Source of the DNA: Caldilineaceae bacterium
GTDB lineage: Bacteria > Chloroflexota > Anaerolineae > Caldilineales > Caldilineaceae
Assembly (NCBI GenBank): GCA_014879855.1
Contig: JACSRH010000256.1
Coordinates: forward strand, 1-39,781
DNA length: 39,781 nt
Reading direction: 5' to 3'
The translations under genes and the position numbers were made by a program. The notes under the pieces were generated by a model, which worked only from the letters and a program-made list of their open reading frames with translations, searched no databases and was not told where the DNA came from. Below are positions 1-5,639 of this stretch, one piece after another. The stretch's first letter is position 1; each line of letters opens with the position of its first letter.

Positions 1-4
1 TCTC

Positions 5-700
5 ATGAACATCCGCATTCTGCTGATTCTGGCGGCGGCGCTGGGCATCGGGCTTGGCTACAGCGGCGCCAGCCCGACCGAGCAGGCGGCCGCACGGTCG
101 GCCACCATGCCTACTACGCCGCACATCGTCTATCTGAGCGCCGCCGACGCGGTGCACGGGCAGATGACGGCGCAGACGGCGCAGCGCCTCGGCGCCACGC
201 TGCAGCCGAGCTGGGCGGCGGTGCAGCAGGCCGCACAGGTGCAGCCGCTGGATGCACTGCTGGTGGCGCGCGACCAGTTCGCCGGGCTGAGCGACGCCGA
301 CCGCGGCTGGCTGCGGCGGCAGATCGAGGACGGCGTGGTCATCGTGGGCGTCGGCATCGACATCGAGCCTTTCTCGGCGGCACTGGGGCTGCCCAGCCTA
401 CGCGATCCTGGCGAGGCGCCTGTGCCGATCGGCGAGGATGGATATTACATGTTTCACGCGCTGCTGCTCGGTGCGCCGGAGGATGTGCAGGCGATGCGTG
501 ATGCCAACTGGCTGGAGCGATCTATTCTCGGCGATCCTGTTCAGCCTGATACGAAGAAGCCTCTAGGTACAAATGTAGGCGCAGCAAGAGGTAAGCTGGT
601 TACGGAAGAGGACATCAAGCTTCTGGAAGAAAAGGTGGCAACCTGGATTGAATACGCCTACCAGAGGCGAGAGGAATTTCGGGCTTTATCTGAGAAGTAG
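5..700 (+). CDS. Exported protein of unknown function
   Basis: A 231-residue protein. It begins with a hydrophobic, positively charged leader (about residues 1-22) that looks like a signal peptide or membrane anchor, so the rest should be outside the cytoplasm. The middle (about 38-125) alternates beta-like stretches (HIVYLSAAD, DALLVARDQF, GVVIVGVGIDIE) with helices, suggesting an alpha/beta fold. I do not recognise the family. The ATG lies only 4 bases from the window edge, so an upstream start cannot be excluded. Base composition changes within the gene: roughly the first 480 bases are very GC-rich, while the last 160 are much less so and encode a charged, helical tail. This could be a junction between core and acquired DNA. 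The gene ends 60 bases before the next exported-protein gene. Confidence 0.6.
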   Translation: MNIRILLILAAALGIGLGYSGASPTEQAAARSATMPTTPHIVYLSAADAVHGQMTAQTAQRLGATLQPSWAAVQQAAQVQPLDALLVARDQFAGLSDADRGWLRRQIEDGVVIVGVGIDIEPFSAALGLPSLRDPGEAPVPIGEDGYYMFHALLLGAPEDVQAMRDANWLERSILGDPVQPDTKKPLGTNVGAARGKLVTEEDIKLLEEKVATWIEYAYQRREEFRALSEK

Positions 701-760
701 CCAAGCGACGTGCGGCAGTTTACAAGGTGGCAGGTTAACATGAAAATCAGGAGAAGAGCC

Positions 761-1204
761 ATGAGACGTACTTTCGCAAAAGTAGCCATTGTGTTCTTGG
801 TGGCCGTAGCAATCGGGTTTGCCCTTGGCCAGCAGCAGGCGCTTGCAGAGAGCAAAAGCGTCTGGGTGAGTCAGGTGGGAACTGTGGGCACAGCTTCGAC
901 GACAGGGTTCCCCAGCCAAGGCTCCGTCGGCCGTTCATCCTCCACTGTAACGCTCTACTGGCTGCGCGCCTATACAAAAATCTGGCATGTAGGTTCTATT
1001 TTGCAAAACTCAGATGATGCAAGGGACTTTAACAAGCAAAGCGTCTCAACACGGTCGTTGACATCCTCAGGCTATGGCGACTACGCCGTCACCTACCACG
1101 AATTCCGCTATCAGCCAGGAACATCGCTTTCAACCGCCTACACCTCGGACAATGGCGCACGCTCGTGCAGCGCAGCGTGGAACGGATTCGTCTACAGTTG
1201 TTGA
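761..1204 (+). CDS. Small secreted protein of unknown function
   Basis: A 147-residue protein with a classic Sec signal peptide: basic start (MRRTFAK), hydrophobic core to about residue 23, and a plausible cleavage site after QQALA. The mature part is about 118 residues, rich in Ser, Thr and Tyr, and ends with two cysteines (SCSAAWNGFVYSC) that could form a disulfide. I chose the ATG at 761 because AGGAG at 749-753 precedes it by 7 bases. The in-frame ATG at 740 would add a short basic extension and has no better ribosome site. No family is recognised. It is the first of several short exported proteins here and is followed by the hairpin at 1269-1300. Confidence 0.6.
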   Translation: MRRTFAKVAIVFLVAVAIGFALGQQQALAESKSVWVSQVGTVGTASTTGFPSQGSVGRSSSTVTLYWLRAYTKIWHVGSILQNSDDARDFNKQSVSTRSLTSSGYGDYAVTYHEFRYQPGTSLSTAYTSDNGARSCSAAWNGFVYSC

Positions 1205-1265
1205 GTTCTGCATGAGGCCGGCCTGAGGCGTCCTGCCCGGCAGGCCGCAGGGACTCCATCGTCAG

Positions 1266-1444
1266 CACAGCGAGTCGATCCTTCCCCGGATTGGCTCGCT
1301 GCTTTGCAGCCCAGGAGCGCCTTCACACCAGACTGCTGATCCCCCCTCCTCCTCACCGCTCAAAATCGGGGGGGTGAACCCCCCAAAATCCGAGGGTTGA
1401 CCGCCCAAAATTGGGTAGGTTTTCGCTTGAAATCGCAGGCGCAA
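1266..1444 (+). repeat. Long direct repeat, copy A
   Basis: About 175 bases here closely match 2800-2974. Both run in the same order: hairpin, CTTTGCAGCCCAGGAGCGC, a pyrimidine-rich stretch with CTCCTCACCGCTCAAAATCG, three CAAAAT boxes, then the -35 region. Each copy fills the gap before an exported-protein gene, so the terminator of one unit and the promoter of the next move as one block. I see no transposase or target-site duplication. The interval 1205-1536 holds no gene of its own; this repeat and the promoter account for most of it. Confidence 0.75.
1269..1300 (+). terminator. Hairpin, copy 1 of a repeated terminator-like element
   Basis: A 13-bp stem (AGCGAGTCGATCC paired with GGATTGGCTCGCT, two G-T wobbles) closes a TTCCCC loop. 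It starts 64 bases after the stop of the 761-1204 gene. The same stem and loop recur at 2803-2836, and in reverse orientation at 3872-3909, each beyond the 3' end of a gene. There is no strong U-tract, so factor-independent termination is only a guess. Confidence 0.5.
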
Positions 1445-1456
1445 AAGTGCTACTGT
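1361..1456 (+). promoter_or_regulatory. Iterated-box promoter module, copy A
   Basis: Three CAAAAT boxes begin at 1361, 1384 and 1406, spaced 23 and 22 bp, about two helical turns. They are followed by TTGAAA (1427-1432), an 18-base spacer and TACTGT (1451-1456). The box nearest the promoter reads CCCAAAATTGGGTAG and is itself a short inverted repeat. It starts exactly 21 bases before the -35, as in the copies near 2940 and 4971. This geometry suggests a dimeric or multimeric activator binding on one DNA face upstream of RNA polymerase. The predicted transcript begins near 1463 and would carry the genes at 1537 and 2213. Confidence 0.65.
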
Positions 1457-1536
1457 AAGGTTGTCAGTTGCCATGTGTTTGATTTGTTTGTCAGAGAACA
1501 AAGGCCTGCTTAACCGATTCAACAAGTGAGGACGTG

Positions 1537-2202
1537 ATGAAAAAAAGTACAAGCATTGCAATCCTTTTAGGAGCTTTCATTGGAATTGCGCTATTTGGAG
1601 TTGGGCTGTGGCGGATACAACCGTCACTTGCCCAGACGATCGATAACTATCGAGTGCTTTTACAGCTTGAAGCCACAGCCACCAGTGTTGAAGTACGACC
1701 GCTGACATTGCTGGAGGCATGGGACACCGGCTGGAAGTATGCGCAAACGTGGAGTAACGATGCAGCGCTGATCTACCTGACCAGCGCCGACGTGGACGAT
1801 CAGGACCAGGCGCCGCGCACGGATGGGAGGCGGCGCGTCTGGCAGGCGCTCTACACTTCGCCCGGACTGGATAAGCAGCTTAATCTTCAAATTGTTGACT
1901 GGAAGATTGTTCATGCGATTGAGGATGGCATCCACGATCCTGGCATCGCTGTAATTTCACAAAGACCTCAAATCGACAGCCCAAATGCACTCAAAGCCGC
2001 TCAACGCACCGTGCCTGGCTTCGACGCCAGCGTTGGGCGAGGGAAAGGGTATCACTACATTCTTCAAACAGACGAGGAGAACCAACCTGTGCTTTCCGTA
2101 GTTGGTTCGTCACAATCGCTGGATGGAAAGCAAATGCCAGCCAGGGTCGATCTGAACCCTGCCGACGGTCAAGTACTAACAGTACGAGCACTTTCGAAGT
2201 GA
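1537..2202 (+). CDS. Exported or membrane-anchored protein of unknown function
   Basis: A 221-residue protein with a leader (MKKSTSIAILLGAFIGIALF and on to about residue 34, ending PSLAQ) that is either a cleaved signal peptide or an anchor. The region of about 55-130 has LTLLEAWDTGWKYAQTWSND and an aromatic-rich beta pattern. The last 80 residues (ALKAAQRTVPGF through a final strand DGQVLTVRAL) resemble the layout of PepSY-type inhibitory domains, but that is a weak resemblance by eye. I chose the ATG at 1537: GAGGA lies about 5 bases upstream, while the overlapping GTG at 1534 is too close to it. It is preceded by promoter copy A and separated by only 10 bases from the next gene, so the two are probably co-transcribed. 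Confidence 0.6.
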   Translation: MKKSTSIAILLGAFIGIALFGVGLWRIQPSLAQTIDNYRVLLQLEATATSVEVRPLTLLEAWDTGWKYAQTWSNDAALIYLTSADVDDQDQAPRTDGRRRVWQALYTSPGLDKQLNLQIVDWKIVHAIEDGIHDPGIAVISQRPQIDSPNALKAAQRTVPGFDASVGRGKGYHYILQTDEENQPVLSVVGSSQSLDGKQMPARVDLNPADGQVLTVRALSK

Positions 2203-2212
2203 GAGGATAATC

Positions 2213-2743
2213 ATGATGCGTGCTACTCCATATATCCGGTGTTTTACCATCTGCTTACTATCCGCCAGCGTCGTCTATGCTTCGCTTGCTACGATTCGAG
2301 TTGTCTACGCAGCCACTTATTACGCCAGTGTAACCGGTTATGCATTTGCCAGCACCAGCGCCAGTGGAGTTACGCTGCAGCAGAACCATTTCGCCAACCA
2401 TCCGCCTGGAACGATGTGTGGATCTCCTCCTAGCAGGGACTGGTCAGGCGACTGGCCATGGGGTGCGCAGATCACGATGGCAAATCCAGTCACACAAAAG
2501 AATGCCAACAATGTCGCTTACACGCGCAGAGTTTTTTACCTGTATGACAATGGAGACCCCTATTGCACCCAAGGAATGAACTGGGCTGATCTCTATTTTG
2601 GTAGGTACAAGGAAAACCCCACGGTAAACTGCACTTGTTCGGGCGTCTACCCCAACTCTTGCACTGCCGGCAGTAACAATGTCAACAACTGTACGGATGC
2701 TATCAATTTTGGCTCTGCTTATCGGTACTATAGCCAGCCATAA
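2213..2743 (+). CDS. Secreted cysteine-rich protein of unknown function
   Basis: A 176-residue protein with a signal peptide (hydrophobic residues about 9-32, likely cut after VVYA). The mature part is rich in Tyr, Asn and Thr. It holds six cysteines (MCG, YCTQ, NCTCSG, SCTAG, NCTDA), which fits an extracellular disulfide-stabilised domain. No family is recognised. The start is supported by GAGAGGA at 2201-2207, five bases ahead of the ATG; a second ATG follows immediately. It lies 10 bases after the previous gene and so shares its promoter. A small hairpin (CCTGAC/GTCAGG, 2753-2769) and then the larger repeat hairpin follow its stop. Confidence 0.6.
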   Translation: MMRATPYIRCFTICLLSASVVYASLATIRVVYAATYYASVTGYAFASTSASGVTLQQNHFANHPPGTMCGSPPSRDWSGDWPWGAQITMANPVTQKNANNVAYTRRVFYLYDNGDPYCTQGMNWADLYFGRYKENPTVNCTCSGVYPNSCTAGSNNVNNCTDAINFGSAYRYYSQP

Positions 2744-2799
2744 CTAGACGTTCCTGACTATATGTCAGGCTTATGCATATTCAACAAGGGTGGCTGAAG

Positions 2800-2974
2800 G
2801 AACAGCGAGCCGATCCTTCCCCGGATCGGCTCGCTGCTTTGCAGCCCAGGAGCGCTCCCACACGACCCTGCTGCTCTCCCTTCCTCCTCACCGCTCAAAA
2901 TCGGGGGGTGAACTACCCAAAATCCAGTAGCCAACTACCCAAAATTGAGTAGGTTTTCGCTTGAACTTGCCCCC
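2800..2974 (+). repeat. Long direct repeat, copy B
   Basis: The second copy of the block described at 1266-1444, covering hairpin, pyrimidine-rich stretch and promoter boxes. Differences are scattered substitutions and short indels, consistent with an old duplication. The gap 2744-3036 contains this block and a small hairpin at 2753-2769, and no gene. Confidence 0.75.
2803..2836 (+). terminator. Hairpin, copy 2 of a repeated terminator-like element
   Basis: A perfect 14-bp stem (CAGCGAGCCGATCC with its complement) closes a TTCCCC loop, the same loop as at 1269-1300. It lies 59 bases beyond the stop of the cysteine-rich gene. The pairing is kept here although bases differ from copy 1 (GTC-GAT versus GCC-GAT), which supports selection on the stem rather than on the sequence. 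Confidence 0.55.
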
Positions 2975-2990
2975 GCCGCTCTGCTACGAT
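2896..2990 (+). promoter_or_regulatory. Iterated-box promoter module, copy B
   Basis: CAAAAT boxes begin at 2896, 2918 and 2940, an exact 22-bp period. The last two are preceded by ACTACC, giving near-identical units. TTGAAC (2961-2966) follows, then 18 bases and TACGAT (2985-2990). The last box again lies 21 bases before the -35. A transcript starting near 2997 would have a leader of about 40 bases before the 3037 gene. Confidence 0.65.
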
Positions 2991-3036
2991 CGTTATCGAT
3001 GCGAAAAGCGGCAAAGGTTCAGAAAGGAGAAAAAAC

Positions 3037-3516
3037 ATGAAGAGGTGGAGAGAGGTGAGCGCAGTTGTCGTGTTGCTGCTTTCCCTGTTGGCTGCATTTC
3101 GTGTTTCGGCCGAAGATGGCGCAGTGACAAGGGATTACATCTCAGCCACGGAACACTTGGCGGCAAGTTCTGCCGCAGACCGAGAAAGCAACAGCGAGAT
3201 TGCCATCGTTGTGGTTGATGAAAATGGGAATCGACGGGAGATACCCTTTTCCGATCCACACGTTGAGGATACTCGCAATCTCAGTTGGGCGGAATTTGAG
3301 ATGCTCTATCCTCCCGACCGAGGCGCCGAGAAGATTATTCACCCAATCCCAGATCGTCCGGTCATCATTGATGGAGTTCGCTATGCTCCAAAAGAGATTC
3401 GTCGTTTTGATGGACAAGTCCTCCGCTTTATCGATGATGATAGAGCCTTAAGGGAGGGAGTGCTCTATGCATTCACTACTCGCGAGGGTGCGGAAGATTA
3501 CATGAGAACGGAGTGA
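3037..3516 (+). CDS. Exported protein, N-terminal part of a gene interrupted by an in-frame TGA
   Basis: A 159-residue product with a signal peptide (hydrophobic residues about 8-22, likely cut after RVSA). It is followed by a polar domain with REIPFSD, an aromatic run (LSWAEFEMLYPPD) and ending LYAFTTREGAEDYMRTE. The start is well supported by AAAGGAG about 8 bases upstream, and promoter copy B precedes it. The reading frame stays open after the TGA at 3514-3516: nine more sense codons lead directly, in the same frame, into the crystallin-like segment at 3544-3834. The simplest reading is one secreted protein of about 265 residues broken by a point mutation or sequencing error. A natural stop with a separate downstream gene, or readthrough, are the alternatives. 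The family of this N-terminal domain is not recognised. Confidence 0.6.
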   Translation: MKRWREVSAVVVLLLSLLAAFRVSAEDGAVTRDYISATEHLAASSAADRESNSEIAIVVVDENGNRREIPFSDPHVEDTRNLSWAEFEMLYPPDRGAEKIIHPIPDRPVIIDGVRYAPKEIRRFDGQVLRFIDDDRALREGVLYAFTTREGAEDYMRTE

Positions 3517-3543
3517 GGATGGTCTGAGGAAAGTTCTTCTAAT

Positions 3544-3834
3544 TTGGCGGCGGAACGCATGGCCCCAAGTGCAGTATTCTCTGCGTACTGGAAAGACGCC
3601 TTTTACAGCGGCAGCAAGCTGCAAGTTCTGCCTGGAGCGGCACTGTCAGACCTTTCGTTTGCCAACTTTGACAACATTATTTCCTCTCTACAGATTGGTC
3701 CTGATACATCAACTTCCATCATGTATGACTGGTATAACTACGCAGGCGACCAGTTGATCAAACAACGTAACGAGAGTTCATCGATTTTGGTCTTCATGAA
3801 TGATCGCATCTCATCTATCAGAACATTCAACTAG
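3544..3834 (+). CDS. Beta/gamma-crystallin-like domain, same frame as upstream gene
   Basis: About 91-96 residues that look like two Greek-key motifs. The first has YWKDAFYSGSKLQVLPG and ends NFDNIISSLQIG. The second has MYDWYNYAGDQL and ends MNDRISSIRTF. The aromatic-x-Gly opening and the N(D)-x-I-S-S-I/L closing are the hallmarks of beta/gamma-crystallin repeats, which often bind calcium in secreted bacterial proteins. There is no signal peptide of its own. Possible separate starts are TTG at 3544, with AGGAAAG somewhat far upstream, or ATG at 3559 with no clear ribosome site. The frame is continuous with 3037-3516 apart from one TGA, so this is probably the C-terminal half of that protein. 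Confidence 0.55.
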   Translation: MAAERMAPSAVFSAYWKDAFYSGSKLQVLPGAALSDLSFANFDNIISSLQIGPDTSTSIMYDWYNYAGDQLIKQRNESSSILVFMNDRISSIRTFN

Positions 3835-3871
3835 GAAGTGAAGCATGAGGCTAATGTGAAGTTGGTGCAAG

Positions 3872-3909
3872 AGCAGCGAGCCGATCCGGGGAAGGATCGG
3901 CTCGCTGCT
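3872..3909 (-). terminator. Hairpin, copy 3, inverted, after the XRE gene
   Basis: A perfect 16-bp stem (AGCAGCGAGCCGATCC and complement) with loop GGGGAA on the plus strand, which is TTCCCC on the minus strand. It is therefore the same element as copies 1 and 2, turned around. It begins 4 bases past the stop of the minus-strand regulator, so orientation follows the upstream gene, as expected of a terminator. Being palindromic, it may also end the convergent crystallin-like gene. Confidence 0.6.
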
Positions 3910-3912
3910 TAG

Positions 3913-4782
3913 TTACTTTCCCATCAGCGGCCACTGCAGAACTTTCCCGTGGCTCTCCGCGTACAGCGCAACAAACACCTCGAACGTAGGTGCATCCAGC
4001 GGCAGCAGCGTGGTCAGGTGCAGGTGAATGGCGGGCGCATAGGTGCTGTTGACCATCACGGCGTAGTGCAGCGGGCCGCACCGGGCATGGGTGTAGCGAT
4101 GCACGCGCAGCCGGCTGGCAAAGTCCTCCGGCGCGGTGCGCGCCGCGCGCCAGTGGCTGTCGAAATCGGGCAGGGCGCGCAGTTGCGCCATCCGCTCGTT
4201 CCAGCGCGCGGTGTGGCGGTGGCGCAGCGCCATGGCGCAGAATTGCTGCAGGTTGCGCAGCGCCAGCGTGTGCCAGGCGCCCTGCATCGAGGTGCGCAGG
4301 GGCGAGTCCGCCGCAAAGATGGCGTGCAGAAAGTTGGGCCGCCCGCTCGCCGCGGCCAGCGTGTGCAGCCAGGCCGGCTCGATGCCGTGCAGGACGAGTG
4401 CGGCGTGGTTGGCCGCCAGGATGTCGAAGTAGTCGTCGTAGCAGAAGGCGGGCTGGCGCAGCTCGGCAAAGACCTCCAGCATCGGGTCGGCTGCCTGCTG
4501 CGGCGCGGCCAGCGCGGCGGGCGCGGTTGCGGCCTCCACCTCCACCGCCAGTGCAAAGAATTCGCGGCGCTCCAGCGTGCCGAGGGCCAGGGCGCCGGCC
4601 AGCCGGACCAGCGTCTCGCCCTCCAGCGTTGCCTTCCTGCCCTGCTCCAGGTTGGCGATTATGCGCGCGGAGAGGCCGCTCGCCGCGGCCAGTTGCTCCT
4701 GCGTCCACGGCTCGCCTGTGACGGGATCAAGCTGCTCCTTGCGCAGCGAGCGGACGATCTGACCAAAGGCGCTGCGTTCCAT
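3913..4782 (-). CDS. XRE-family regulator with MmyB-like ligand-binding domain
   Basis: A 289-residue transcription regulator. Residues about 5-65 form a helix-turn-helix of the XRE type (WTQEQLAAASGLSARIIANL is the core). From about residue 100 on it has the aromatic-rich MmyB-like ligand-binding domain (YDDYFDILAANHAAL, then PNFLHAIFA, LHYAVMVNSTYAP). Length is normal for that family. Known members bind a small, often fatty-acid-like ligand and control nearby genes, but the ligand here is unknown. It lies among the secreted-protein genes, facing them, with a hairpin directly after its stop. It could be the protein that recognises the CAAAAT boxes, though nothing in the sequence proves this. 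The ATG has only a weak ribosome site (GAGAAAAG). Confidence 0.85.
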   Translation of the reverse strand: MERSAFGQIVRSLRKEQLDPVTGEPWTQEQLAAASGLSARIIANLEQGRKATLEGETLVRLAGALALGTLERREFFALAVEVEAATAPAALAAPQQAADPMLEVFAELRQPAFCYDDYFDILAANHAALVLHGIEPAWLHTLAAASGRPNFLHAIFAADSPLRTSMQGAWHTLALRNLQQFCAMALRHRHTARWNERMAQLRALPDFDSHWRAARTAPEDFASRLRVHRYTHARCGPLHYAVMVNSTYAPAIHLHLTTLLPLDAPTFEVFVALYAESHGKVLQWPLMGK

Positions 4783-4832
4783 CTTTTCTCAGACCCCATT
4801 GATCAAAAGGCTCGTCTGAAAACGGTTTCATT

Positions 4833-4923
4833 TTGACGCAGAGGCGCAGGGACGCAGAGCAAACGCAGAGAGAGCGCAGCCCATGCCATTGCTCGATTTT
4901 TTCTGCGCGTCTCTGCGTCAAGA
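4833..4923. repeat. Interspersed ACGCAGAG inverted-repeat element
   Basis: A run of GACGCAGAG-type words (GACGCAGAGGCGCAGG, GACGCAGAGC, ACGCAGAGAGAGCGCAG) is answered on the right by TTCTGCGCGTCTCTGCGTCAAG. The ends TTGACGCAGAG and CTCTGCGTCAA are inverted repeats. A second element with the same words and ends lies at 27361-27462, and related one-sided words occur at 9461-9570. No coding potential and no transposase, so this is a small non-autonomous or REP-like repeat. Confidence 0.7.
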
Positions 4924-4970
4924 TTCGCCCTTTTCAAACAACCGCTGAAGAAATTTCCGAAATGGCGGCC

Positions 4971-5021
4971 CAAAATTGGGTAGGTTTTCGCTTGGAATCG
5001 CCCCCGCCGATTTGCTATTGT
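4971..5021 (+). promoter_or_regulatory. Promoter module, copy C (single box)
   Basis: One box, CCCAAAATTGGGTAGG, is followed at the same 21-base distance by TTGGAA (4992-4997), then 18 bases and TATTGT (5016-5021). The 45 bases from box to -10 match copies A and B closely, including TAGGTTTTCGCTTG. The two upstream boxes of A and B are missing, and an ACGCAGAG repeat lies in that neighbourhood instead. A transcript from about 5028 would cover the damaged ORF at 5130. The gap 4783-5129 holds only this module and the repeat. Confidence 0.6.
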
Positions 5022-5129
5022 AGAAGCATCGAACCAACGTCACGATCGTGAAGTTGGTTCCTGTTGTGCAGGCGTCTCATTACAATTCATTCAACAGAAA
5101 GGTTCAGGGATGTGGTATGTCAGGATGTC

Positions 5130-5450
5130 ATGCCGGATAAACCCTTGTCTCCGCTCCAACAGATCGAACAGATGGAAGCGCAGGATGAAGCCAATGGCAC
5201 GATCGATGGGCGGAATGCCCCATATGTCGTCATGGAGGTTGTTGCACTTGATCATCAGATCTTCCTGCCCCTGATGGCGCGCGGCGCACTGGATGGCGCG
5301 GCTGCGCCAAGCGTCGCAGATAGGCAAAGCGCGTGGAACGCAATGGCGCGGGCGTCGGAGGAACCGTCGCGGTCGCGGCTGGCAGCCAAAGAGCAGGCGG
5401 AGCCTGAGCCAGCAACGCCGCGGCGGAAGCGTATGTGCGTGGCTTTGTGA
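5130..5450 (+). CDS. Hypothetical protein, probably frameshifted
   Basis: An open frame of 106 codons starting MPDKPLSPLQQIEQMEAQDE. Its first 60 or so residues look like a normal soluble protein (PYVVMEVVALDHQIFLPLM). The rest becomes Ala/Arg/Pro-rich and ends abruptly in MCVAL. A more protein-like sequence appears in another frame at 5408-5593. I infer one or more frameshifts between about 5290 and 5450. The ATG at 5130 has AGGA about 4 bases upstream; in-frame upstream alternatives (GTG at 5110) exist. Promoter copy C lies 110 bases upstream. No signal peptide and no recognised family. Confidence 0.35.
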   Translation: MPDKPLSPLQQIEQMEAQDEANGTIDGRNAPYVVMEVVALDHQIFLPLMARGALDGAAAPSVADRQSAWNAMARASEEPSRSRLAAKEQAEPEPATPRRKRMCVAL

Positions 5451-5593
5451 ATGAATCTATTGCGGCGGCGGGGACGGATGCGACCAATGCCATCACTCGC
5501 AAGAGCGCATCGGTCGGCGATCTGATCATTTCAGCAGGGGAATCCTATTTTATGCGCAAAGTTTTTGAGAGCGATTTGCGCAAATTGATTTGA
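5408..5593 (+). pseudogene. Possible displaced C-terminal segment of the 5130 gene
   Basis: An open stretch of 61 codons with no start of its own (ASNAAAEAYVRGFVNESIAA, later DLIISAGESYFMRKVF, ending in a TGA at 5591-5593). Its residue make-up is ordinary for protein, with amphipathic helices, unlike the Arg/Pro-rich end of the overlapping frame. It follows the 5130 ORF in a different frame. The likeliest reading is the tail of one broken gene. It stops 46 bases before the convergent UbiB-family gene. Confidence 0.35.
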
Positions 5594-5639
5594 CTACATC
5601 AAACCAAATTTTCGCCCGGCCAGGTTGCATCCATAGCCG

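Noticed and set aside
1361..1411. Iterons of a plasmid replication origin
   Set aside because: Although 22-bp spacing is iteron-like, each set sits at a fixed distance from a -35/-10 pair, and there is no rep gene or AT-rich unwinding region.
1262..1561. A 99-codon minus-strand frame across the hairpin and promoter boxes
   Set aside because: It lies on the duplicated intergenic block, has no ribosome site, and is not kept open in copy B.
3514..3516. TGA as a selenocysteine codon
   Set aside because: No selenocysteine insertion-type hairpin is evident just after it, and nothing in the domain calls for a catalytic selenocysteine; mutation or error is simpler.
3851..4836. Additional long frames on both strands over the XRE regulator
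   Set aside because: Composition is extreme (Arg/Ala/Gln-rich) and only the 3913-4782 frame shows a helix-turn-helix and ligand domain.
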